NCBI RefSeq assembly: GCF_021155765.1
Contig: NC_060107.1
Location: 12,696,501-12,760,500 of the forward strand
Length of the DNA stretch: 64,000 bases
From: Diprion similis
Taxonomy: Eukaryota; Arthropoda; Insecta; Hymenoptera; Diprionidae
Reading direction: 5' to 3'
Part shown: one piece after another, positions 54,069-64,000 of the stretch
Layout: each line of letters opens with the position of its first letter
Position numbering within the stretch: the first letter of the stretch is position 1
Notes under the pieces: generated by a model
Databases searched by the model: none
What the model was told of the DNA's origin: nothing
Seen by the model: only the letters and a program-made list of their open reading frames with translations
Position numbers and translations under genes: made by a program

Positions 54069-55637
54069 CCTCGGGAATTTCACTTCTACACTCGCCTTCT
54101 TTCACCTCGGAGTTCAAATCGTGGATTATCGAGTTAACAGAGATTTTCTCGTCGTCTAGGAGACGATGGGGTCAAGTATTCGACACAGCTATTTACCGAA
54201 CTAAATTAACTTCCTTAATTTAACGAGTCGTCGATATTCGTTTTTGGAACTTTTCGTCTCTACAAGATTTGATAATTGAGCTACTATAATATATTATACT
54301 CGTGCAAGCATCCTGACAGTAATATTTATCTCACAATCAGAGTAAAGTTAAAATCATGGTAAAAAAAATTGCAAAGACCATATTAGTAACCATTCTGCAG
54401 ATCTGCAATACAATTGCAGATTGAAATGGTCTTGTCCGAGTATAATTGCTCAATTAAAACGTCTATCAATCGCTCGCAGCAGTGGCTCATCGCTGCTGTT
54501 GCATATATACATGTAATTGCTGCCGATGTGGATATGAACTGAATAATATAAACATGTATTTATGCAGGACCGGTTGCAAAGGTGTCAGCTTATACCACAC
54601 GCAGTGATAATCGAAGAAAAAAACGAGCTCTTTCACCGCTGTAGACTAAATCGTGTATAATTGAGTCTCGAAATCACGTAATGCCGCATTTATATTCCAC
54701 TTTAGGCGTGGCTTGACCGGCTACGTAATAGTTCGCGATCTAGCTCTTCGTCTTGATCCTGTTAAAATGGTCCGGAAAATATTAATTGCAATTTATACTG
54801 TAGCTTAACGATTACGTGCAGGTTAAAGAATTTCGGAGCAGTCGATAATCGACGACAAATTAATTAACGTTTAATGATGAATGCTCAATTTTTCACGATT
54901 AAATGAAAGAAACTCGTTATTACACGAAGACTGAAAATTGTTACAATCTAATGGACAATTCCCATTCCAACAATTATACATTGTTAGAAAATTATAACTA
55001 AAAATAATTTCCCAGCAGAGCCACTTTAGATTTGTGTTATTTGTTACGTTTCTGTTAGTAAATATGAAACACATTTTTGTAATATCAACTTTCAAATTGT
55101 CATATTAATATTGAAATTGTCATTTTTCCTGTTTTTTTTTCACTTAGTAATACATTTAAAAATGGTTAAATAAACCCAAAAATTTTAGTGGACTTACTGG
55201 CACATTTTTTTTCTAACCTAGTATGTATAAACACCGAAACGACTATAAGCCGTCATTTTTCACGCGCAAACTATAGACTAAATCGTTAATATAAATTTGG
55301 ATTGAGAAAATTATAATTTTTTCAAGTTTTCGATTAAATTATTGTATTCAAATCGAATGTATATACGTACAATTCAATTTGTTTCCAGTATCCCTAGATA
55401 AATATTATACCTAGTCATAATGAAACTGTTAAGTTGGCACTATAGTTCGCGTTGCGTGTGGGAGACACGAGTATTGCGTCAGGTGAAAAAAAGAATGTGA
55501 AAAAAGAAAGAGCAAAGAAAAATTAAACGAAATTTATATTGATCTAAACATCTATCTTCGGTTTGACATAATGTGTAATTATTTATTCATTTCTCAAGGC
55601 TTAAATATCTATCATTAACGAGTTTAAATCACCTTCA

Positions 55638-55679
<42 letters not shown>

Positions 55680-56939
55680 ACACACGCGATATCTCATTAT
55701 ATTGAACTGTTCGAAATAGTATTATAATGTACTTAATATATTATGAATATAACCACTTCGCCCATAATTAGTACTTAATTGACGTCGCCAAAAACTTCTA
55801 CATAGTTTTTATATTTTAAACATGTGTTGAAACTTGAACAAATTCTTAAGTTAAAAAATATCATATTAAAACAGAATTAATACTGCACCCAGAAAAATAA
55901 AGTACTACAAAAGTAAATAAATTTTATTTGCATATAGATCTATTAAAAAATTTATCTGTCAGGCATAAATCTTTTATTGAAGCAACGAAGTTTTTCATTC
56001 TTATAAATTTATATTAAGTTGACAAGATTTAAATTCAATTATCTGAAATAAAAAGATTCTTCAAATTGAATTAAGTCGATAATTACTGTAACAAAATTTT
56101 TAATGATTTATATAAGATTAAAAATTTCGTTGCCTTCAGCAGTTATGCATACTCTATTTTTAACTTGCTTTTCATCTCTTCTCAAAGACAAATGGAAGTT
56201 ATTGTGATCACCGCGAAAATGAAAAGTTGAGTTTTGACTAGATCTCCACATTTTGAAGCTGGAGAATCACCTCCAATCATTTTCAGATGGACGTCTCAAC
56301 GTTTGTTTGTGTGTGTGTGTGTGTGTGTGCATGTATGCGAACAAATTTCTTGTCCGACGAAATCCGGATTTTAATGATTTTAGTCTCAATCGACTCGGTT
56401 CATCGAAACTTATAGATCTGATTAGATTCTGGCTTCGATCAGTTCAGTACTTTACAAATTATTTAAAAAAAAACAATTTTCTAAAAAATAAAATAGAACT
56501 TATATCTTGAATAAAAATTATTACCACTACTTAAGTTTTTAGGTCGTTGCTAATATCGAATCTCGAGTCAGATTTGCAAAATTTAAATTTGGTATATTCG
56601 ACACATGAAAAAAAAAAACTAAAAACATTTGGATTTTGATGAAAATTGGTACTAGAAGGTTTGTCGGGTCGGTGATGACAAATCAGTAAAATCTGCAAAT
56701 TTTTAGTGATTATTATCATTGTTAGTATTTCAGCTCGAAACGAGTTTGGATACGGCAAGTTGAAAGGCTGGTTCATGGTCAGTTCAAACCCGCTTGTTCT
56801 TTCTGAATCGAGAGCCGGATTACATTCATAAGAATCTACTAATCTCGTATAAATATTTCTCGAAGATTGTATTTCATTGAAGATTCCGATAATAAACCGA
56901 CGTACGTATATTAATATTTGTAGACGAGTTTATAGCCCT
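54069..56939. other. Intergenic region between the divergent ODAD3 and signal-peptide gene starts
   Basis: The ODAD3 start (54068, minus) and the next gene start (57567, plus) point away from each other. The interval is AT-rich with TA (55645-55674) and GT (56304-56329) tracts and no credible frame. Confidence 0.55.
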
Positions 56940-57371
56940 GCACTTCGGCAGCATGCGGCAGGATTTTTTGCCCCCCTCCGCGGCATAAATGGAGGCGGTG
57001 TCACGTGACGGTGGCATTTAAACGATACGAGGGGACCGAATAGGAAAAAAGCGGAGGGTTGCAGGGCGTCGAAAATGGGCACTCATGCAATTTCATAGCG
57101 TAGTTCGAACGGTTCGAACGGAGCCGTAGAACGCGTCAACCCTCGACTGCGGACAGCGGGATTGGCAGATGGTGTCGGCCATTTTGTGATCGGCGGAGTG
57201 AGACAAGCGTTCTCGTTTAAGGTGCGCGCGCCGATTCGGGACTACTTTCAGCGCGTGAAGTGAACAATAGAATCCCAGACGAGTTTGAGCCGCGGTCATG
57301 TTCGTATATGGGGTCTGTGTCGTTGTTTTGCTTCTCGTTGTTCATCTCGCGTAATGTAAACACGCCGCCGA

Positions 57372-57403
<32 letters not shown>

Positions 57404-57566
57404 ATTGAAGTTACGATGAACATTGAAGTTACCCGGGTGTTAAACGATAATGGACTGTAGCCGGTTGCACTGCACGGTATCGCATTATGTTATTATAGTG
57501 ATTAAGTGATTGTGTGATCAATTGTCTGATGTGTGTGATCTCTGTGTGGATAAATTCTCCTCCAAC
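56940..57566 (+). promoter_or_regulatory. GC-rich promoter and 5' UTR of the signal-peptide gene
   Basis: A local GC/CpG-rich patch precedes the signal-peptide exon. It contains the palindrome GTCACGTGAC at 57000-57009, a perfect E-box of the bHLH-ZIP/CLEAR type. A GGCCATTTTG sequence near 57177-57186 fits the YY1/Pleiohomeotic GCCAT core. A (CAG)n tract of nine or ten units lies at 57373-57400, probably in the 5' UTR. No TATA box was seen at a convincing distance. The transcription start is not fixed. Confidence 0.5.
57373..57400 (+). repeat. CAG trinucleotide repeat in the probable 5' UTR
   Basis: About nine uninterrupted CAG units followed by TAG lie 167 bp upstream of the signal-peptide ATG. 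Because the tract ends in a stop in the CAG frame and precedes the ATG, it is probably untranslated. Confidence 0.9.
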
Positions 57567-57654
57567 ATGATCCGTCTGCAGCGGAATTTGGATTACGCAT
57601 TGACGATCGTCGCTCTGGCTCTTCTCGTCGCTAGTTTGCCGGCATCAGTTTACG
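57567..57654 (+). CDS. First coding exon (signal peptide) of an unidentified secreted or membrane protein, partial
   Basis: An ATG in good context (AAC before it) opens 29 codons plus one base, ending at a consensus donor G|GTGAGT (57654/57655). The peptide has a basic start (MIRLQRN), a hydrophobic core (ALTIVALALLVASL) and a small-residue cleavage zone (PASVYG), as in a classical signal peptide. The in-frame extension upstream lacks an ATG, which supports this start. The frame past the donor stays open by chance but soon becomes low-complexity, and the donor argues against its use. No further exon of the gene was recognised before the window ends, so the first intron exceeds 6.3 kb. The family cannot be named from a signal peptide alone. 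Cell-surface and neural adhesion genes of insects often have this design, but that is only an inference. Confidence 0.65.
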
Positions 57655-59099
57655 GTGAGTTTATTTTCTCATTGAATAAAATAGAAGAAAAGCCATATCC
57701 ATCCATCGACACCCGGAATTTCAAGTCCCCCTTAGAACGCGCCTCTGCAGAAACAAAAAACTCCCCGCCGCCAGCCACGGCATGGCATGGCATGGCAGCT
57801 GCAGGCTGCACGCAACAGGTCTGCAAAGCGACGCGGTTTTCCTCGCGCCGGCGCGTCAATTTCGAACGCAATGTCGCCGAAAAAAACTCCAAAACACCCC
57901 GAAGTCGACGGCGGCCCGGCTTCGCCGAGTAGAGCGAATGCCTGCCTCAAGTATTCCTGCATTAGCATTTCAGGGCGCGTCGCGAGGCGTCGAGTTGCTG
58001 CCATTCCATTACTACCTGTCCCGAAAATATACTCGAATAAACCGCTACCTCGAAAATCTCTCGATTCATCAACGCGAGCGCAATCGCTAAAAAGTTTCTC
58101 CATTCATCCGCGCCGTAAAAACGAATCCGACATTTTCCATTTCCCTTCCATCAGGGTTATAATCTTGAAGCTTCATATTTCGCGATGTACCTTAAACTTC
58201 GATCAATAGCTATATTTATTATCCGAATTAAAAAAAAAAAAAAAAAATGGAAACTTGATTCTTCCATTAAGCTCGGCCGCTTGAAATGACAAATATAACA
58301 TTATATTTCGCACGCAACTAAGATGTTGAATAATTGAATATATAACGTTAATCGTTTTACGATTTCTGAATGAATTAGAGTTCCTCGCTCTGCGCAAATT
58401 CGTTTTTACGACCAGACCGGCTTTCAGCCTCACGCACAGCATCCTGCTTGCCTGAGTGAGTGCTTATAAAATGCCGAATACACGAGTCACGTGGTCGCTA
58501 CAGCGGTTCTCAACCGGACGATCATCTCGCGTTGCCTGTGTGCCGAGTTTTCCTTGCAGGTTGAGACCCCCTGCGGAAACGACAGGTGTTCAACCCCACT
58601 TTCCACGAAACGAATATCTTTCCTCCTGGGTTTATTATATGCGTATGTATTTATATATATGTATATGCAGTATATGTATACTTTATTGAACTCGGGCGTT
58701 GATATCCAGGTGAAATTTTATATCCTTACCGCATTATTTGGACCGTTTAAAAATCCGATCAACTTTACAATAAATTACCAAACAGATCGTCTAAAAAATT
58801 TTTGTCTATTCGTAATTTTATAACAAACGAAAATAGATATGTATACCAGTTTTATAATAACTCTCAAATTGTTTATGAAATTCAGATTACCCTAACATTT
58901 GTCTAGATTACTTGAAAGTTGATTGTTATATTGTACATTTATCTCTTTTAGAAATAAAAATATCATCAATATTTCATTTGAATTGCGAAGGACAAAGATT
59001 ACTCTCATCATTCTAAAATATGAACTAAATATATAACTTGACTTTAAATTTTTCCAAAACGGTGTTATAAAATCAATTAAACTTAAAAATGACAAAAAA

Positions 59100-59184
59100 A
59101 AACAACAACAACAACAACAACAACAACGACAAAAAAAAATGACAATAACAATTTATCCTTAACCCCCCCCCCCCCCCCCCCCCC
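59100..59184. repeat. AAC microsatellite followed by a C homopolymer
   Basis: An AAC tract (59100-59127), then a run of about 22 C (59163-59184), in the first intron of the signal-peptide gene. Confidence 0.9.
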
Positions 59185-59592
59185 AAACTTTTAATTACAA
59201 TCGGAGTAACTGTACTTCCTGCCAATGTGTTTCATATTTTACAGGGTAAATTGTAACACACAGAGTAAAGAAATATTCGTTTTTGTATATAATTGTAGCG
59301 TCGTTTCCGGTGAATTCTTGTTAGTGTGTGCGAATGCGTTAATGCATACAATTAGACTCATCCCAGGCGAGAATTTATATAAGCACGGAATAAAGAATCC
59401 CGAGAGAAATGAAGCGCGAGTAAACATGGCGCACGGTGGTGCGTCTGCGTGTCGGATGGAATTCTGAGAGGCGAAATACTTACTTACTTACTAGGCCTTT
59501 TGCTTTACTCCTCGCCTCGGCTGCCATTCGTGCCTTCCTTGCGCCCCGGCTTACAATTAGCTTACCTGGACTCCGTCTTTCCGCTGCATTTG

Positions 59593-59643
<51 letters not shown>

Positions 59644-61639
59644 TCACTCTAGGCTAGAACAAATCTACGGATGTGTTGTACTTGTATAGATGTGTATAGG
59701 TATAATACCGATGCCGCACAGAGGCTGTCGGAGTCCAACAACTACGGAACTATGTTCTCAGGCTTTCTCTTCTCTCCTTAGAAACCGATCTTTGCCTCTC
59801 CTCTTGCTGCGTGTCTTATATATAATATGAAGGATTATGTATATTGTTCTTTATATGTTATTGAGTACGATGGATTTTTTAACATTGTTGATGATTAAGT
59901 CGTAAATAAGTATTTCTCAGATGAATTGATTCAAATTTTATTCATTTTTTTATAAAGTATGTATCGTATAGTAGGTATGTATACATAAAAAAAAAAATTT
60001 TCAATTATTCTATATTTAATAAATCTTTATCGTTATTTCTGATTTATATATATATATATATATATGTAAGTGATTATACAAAAGTATTTATATATATATA
60101 TATATATATATAGAATGATTTCGTATTTTTTTCTTGATTGAAATTTGTGTAATAGAATGAAATTTTAAGTTAAATATAAAATTGAGTAATTATTCAAAAG
60201 ATTCATGAAGTTCGTGTGAGAAATATATTTTTTCTTACACTTTTTTCAACTCAGGATAAAACCAAAAATGCGTGAAATATATGTATATATAATAATAATA
60301 AGATGGAGTTGAGAATTATTAAAAAAAAAAAAACATCGAGATAAGAATATTGCGATAATTAAATGCATATGCGAATGGCGGTAGCGTATGATTCGGTCAA
60401 ACCGGAAGTCAAGAACGTTGCTTAGCGATGAATCGCGTTCTTCGAGTAAAATTTTACACATCCTGTACCTAATGCGTATGTATTTTATAAAAAATGGTTC
60501 CGATGCCAGTTCGATTATTAAACCTTATTGTGGGAATTGTTCAGCAACAATTCGTTAATCGTTTTTTGATTTTCATTGGGAACGGGTCAACGAATTTGAT
60601 CAACGAAATTGATTTAAACGGTGAAGTATAAGAAAAAAGAAAGAAACTTGCTATAGAGAATGTAATATAACCCGAGAGAATCCAGCAAAAAAAAAAAAAA
60701 ATATATATATATATATCTGTATATATATATATATATAGATGTCGTTCAAAACGTATAATATTTGCATTATTATTTTAATATTTATATAAGTTTGCACGTG
60801 TAAGTGGATAAAATTAATCGCTTAATTACTTTAATTAAGGAGACGACCAACATTAAGATCAAAGCGAGACTCGACCTAGAAAACTGTTGAAGCGTGCAGA
60901 CTGCCGTCAACTATTTTATCTCATTTTATTTTCACTATTATCATAAATTTTCTAGGCTACTGAAAAAATTCAGGGATATAGCAAAGATGGCGGGTTGGCT
61001 TGACCGACCGCAATTCATATAATCAATTAATATACTTAATAATTAATTACAGTTATGAAGTAATCAATAATATTGTTACGTATATATGCAAGATGTTGAA
61101 ATTCGTTTTTGTAGTATAATTTATTTTTTTCATTCAAAATTCGATAGGGAAAAATTTTGAGAGTGACTTTCCCAGAGGATGAGCAATGTTTAGAAAATAA
61201 TCGATACATGAAAAAAAAATCGACGAATCGGTGCGAAAATACAAAATTTTACATATTTGTCAGAAAAAGTTTCTGTTTATTCTTTGACCTCGTATTTTTT
61301 TTTTTTTTTTTTTTTTTTCTTCCATTTATATACAATATCAGCAATTATCTTCCTTACATGCGATTTACTTGAAATTTTGCAGTAATTTTTGGGATCGCCG
61401 ATTACGAATCTGAACTCGATATTCAAAAATGAAATTCGGATTTTCAGAGTAGATTTAAGATTAAAAAACGTTGTTCACTAAATAAAAAACTGTAAAAAAA
61501 AAAAAGAAAAGAAAAAAAAAAAATTAGGCCGAACGCCGGAAGTAAATCAAGGGGTTCAAAATGAAACGCGAAAACGGCGGAATGACCAGAAACACACGTC
61601 GATTGGCCCTGCGGGTATCGCATTCGTCTTTCACCGCGC

Positions 61640-61900
61640 ATTCAGCACAGCGCAGCGCAGCGCAACGCAGCGTCGATCGGAGCGCTTGGAGCGGCATAAA
61701 AGTGCGTAATTAAGGACTCGCTGACTCGCGTTCCGTCGGGATCTTGCGCGTCGCGTATCCTGTCCTGGACGTCCTATCAGCCGCATCGAGGATTGTGCCG
61801 TCAGTCAGGTTGGGGACAGCTGCGCTGCCCTCTGCTCGGCGGACGGATACGTCTCACAGAAGAAGAAGAAGAAGAAGAAGAAGTTCTTTCCCGGCCCTTC
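61640..61900 (+). promoter_or_regulatory. GC-rich patch in the first intron of the signal-peptide gene, possible enhancer or alternative promoter
   Basis: A CpG-rich block in AT-rich surroundings, opening with a CAGCG pentamer series (about 61647-61673). It has a CATAAAAG TATA-like site at 61694 and a TCAGT initiator-like site at 61801, too far apart to form one core promoter. It ends with an AAG trinucleotide repeat (61857-61883). No exon could be defined. Confidence 0.3.
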
Positions 61901-64000
61901 TTCGTCTTCTTCTTACTCTTATTCTTACACAGCGGAGATAGGAGATGCAAATCCGCCGTGACGTACGGGAATCGATTGAAAAATATCCGCATCCTTCTTC
62001 TTTCAATCTTTCTTTCCGCTGCGCGCGTTTACTCGATAGAATGTTGATTATCGCCGGTATTCTGCAACCCTGATCTCTCGTCTCAAGTTCCGTCGTTTCG
62101 TTTTTCTTACCCCCCCCCCCCCCGCCTCTCGTTTGGTTTTTTGTTGTTTTTTTTTTTTTTTTTTTTTTTGCCTCGAAGGCGCCCCCGCAGCATCGCATTG
62201 CAAACGAACGCCGTCTGATCCTGATACATCTCGACGAGATAGTTTTGTTATTGGATCTTTCGTGGATGTATGTATATATATATATATATGTATACTTGTC
62301 CATTTTATACGTCAGCATCTATCTAGAGAGATTAGAGATTCTTATTAACTTTCGTTTATATACTCTCTGAAGGTACGCTACACTTTCAGATAACTCGGTG
62401 TTAAACGGCGAATAGTAAATCTCGTTATCGGTATTTTTAATATTTTTAATTTGGATTTATTATTAGATGCGGAATACCGATTTCCATTAATTGTAAGATT
62501 GACTTTCGAGATTCGAGATTTACTGTCTGTTGATTACATCGGTAATTCAATTTTGTTATCGAACCAATCCCGTGGGAATCATTCTTTATTTAATGGTTTT
62601 TTTTTTTCTTCTTATTTAATACAGAGTTGATAGCTGATATATATATATATATATATATATGAATTTAAATGATGTAAATAATAGTAGGAGAAAAAAAAAA
62701 CAAATTTTCAACAAAAGTCATTAAAAGAATTAATGAAAAATTATTTTACACGATAAGAGTGATTATTTTATTAAAAACTTTGTATTGTACATATGATTTA
62801 TGAAATTCTTTTTACTTCACAAGTATGTGATGGTAAGTTGTCAGTGCGTATAAAATTTTTTGACGTAATATCAAAATGATCCAATTTTCTATTTGGTCAG
62901 ATAACTTTTTCATGTCAAATCGATTCCTGAGATACATTTACTGATGATTGTATGACATCGTTAACCAATTATATCGATACCCCGATCGTTAAGAGTTGCA
63001 ATTAACCGTCGACGAAATAGTAACACGCGTTTTTCTATTATACCTCTATATCGGCAGTCTTCGGTTAACTAACTCAAGCTTACGTTACGTGTGGACTAAT
63101 TATGGTATATTTAAATACATATATATATATATATATATACACGTTAATTAAAATTGTGGGAGAATTATTCGATCCCAGGCCTGAAACGTCGGAGAGACGT
63201 CACGTCAGGTGGGATTTTAACGGAACTACGATTCTCACTTTATGTACATACATAACATGTGCAAAAAAATATAAAACCACGTTCTATAATGTGATCATCG
63301 TAACAATTTGTGAGGAGAAAAAGTAAGGCAAATAATAATAATAATAATAATAATAATGATTATGTTGCTAAATAAACCGTGATATATATATATATATATA
63401 CAAAACTGTTGAGAAATTTCTTTACTGCTTGTATAATATCCGGAAAAGATATTGTAAGAATTATATCATTATACTCTTTGAATTGTTTATCATTATACAA
63501 TTCGTATTGTCCTTTGTGTAATCTATGCACATTTAACAACGCGCGATTCAGAATGAGTTTTAGATTTTTATGCATTTAATCTTTTCTTATAATATTCAGT
63601 CACACTCACTCGGTCAGATTTTTTTACACTCTTAAAATTTTATTCCGAATATAATGAAAAAAATAAATTCATCTGACAAATCGATTTCGTCAATTTTATA
63701 TGGAATATTCTATTATCTATATTATGTATGTAGTGAAATTTACAACTTACAACGTAATTAGACGTGCAGAATAAAATTATTATGTAACTATATGAGAATA
63801 AAAATAGACGAGCCAATTTATGCCGGAGGTTTCGTTTTTTTATAAAAAGAATCTAATAGTCGTATTCAAAATATATTTATACTAGCTAGTCAAAAACTTG
63901 GCGGAAATTATTCTGCAGTAGGTATGTGATTTATGGGTTACGAATACTAGTTAATTGACATATTCCGTAAGGCAGAAGAGTCGTACAAGTTTTAGCCAAT

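Larger units (their letters stand above)
57655..64000 (+). other. Open first intron of the signal-peptide gene
   Basis: From the donor at 57655 to the window edge no exon of the gene was recognised. It contains TA, AAC, AAT and C/T homopolymer tracts. Other genes nested in the intron cannot be excluded, but none was seen. Confidence 0.45.

Noticed and set aside
57655..57932. Continuation of the signal-peptide frame past the donor
   Set aside because: A consensus GTGAGT follows the signal peptide, and the downstream residues are not domain-like and include low-complexity sequence.

Overview
The window looks like nuclear chromosomal DNA of an insect. Its exons are fairly GC-rich, split by short GT-AG introns, and set in AT-rich non-coding sequence full of microsatellites and small non-autonomous transposons. 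The protein families present are general animal ones. A hymenopteran is plausible, but that is a weak inference from base composition and intron style, not from a diagnostic gene.

Genes. Four loci can be supported. (1) 28980-29696 (+) is an intronless orthologue of LRRC57, a small N-terminally myristoylatable leucine-rich-repeat protein. (2) 35410-40207 (+) is Polycomb-like (Pcl; vertebrate PHF1/MTF2/PHF19), an accessory subunit of PRC2, rebuilt here from eight coding exons (714 aa) with Tudor, PHD1, PHD2, winged-helix EH and C-terminal SUZ12-binding domains. (3) 46087-54068 (-) is ODAD3 (CCDC151), a coiled-coil outer-dynein-arm docking protein, rebuilt from ten exons (546 aa). (4) At 57567-57654 (+) lies the first coding exon, a signal peptide ending at a strong donor, of a secreted or membrane protein whose remaining exons lie beyond the right edge. 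Pcl and ODAD3 converge tail to tail across about 5.9 kb of low-complexity sequence.

Non-coding layout. 1-28979 contains no gene I can support. It is dominated by repeats: a 796-bp near-palindrome at 1338-2133; a TA-flanked element with GGGTGGCGC ends (full copy at 11414-12007, partial copies at 16676 and 51138); a spaced array of the octamer TTCTACAG/CTGTAGAA at about 18.0-18.42 kb; two side-by-side inverted-repeat modules at 21160-21517; and a family of about 200-270 bp elements whose ends read GTTAGTAACGTTA. That family has nine full or partial copies, all between 9.4 and 31.7 kb. One of them starts 12 bp after the LRRC57 stop codon. 40.2-46.1 kb holds many homopolymers and TA, CT, TTA and CA microsatellites, including a 33-base G run. 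57.7-64 kb is the open first intron of the signal-peptide gene and carries a second GC-rich patch near 61.6-61.9 kb.

The genes do not form a pathway: one is chromatin repression, one ciliary/flagellar motility, one an uncharacterised LRR protein, one secreted. The most unusual material is the repeat biology: dense clusters of undescribed-looking miniature elements, some ending within tens of bases of ODAD3 splice donors and one forming the start of a 3' UTR. I saw no evidence of a novel multi-gene system. All exon joins and repeat families were worked out by eye.
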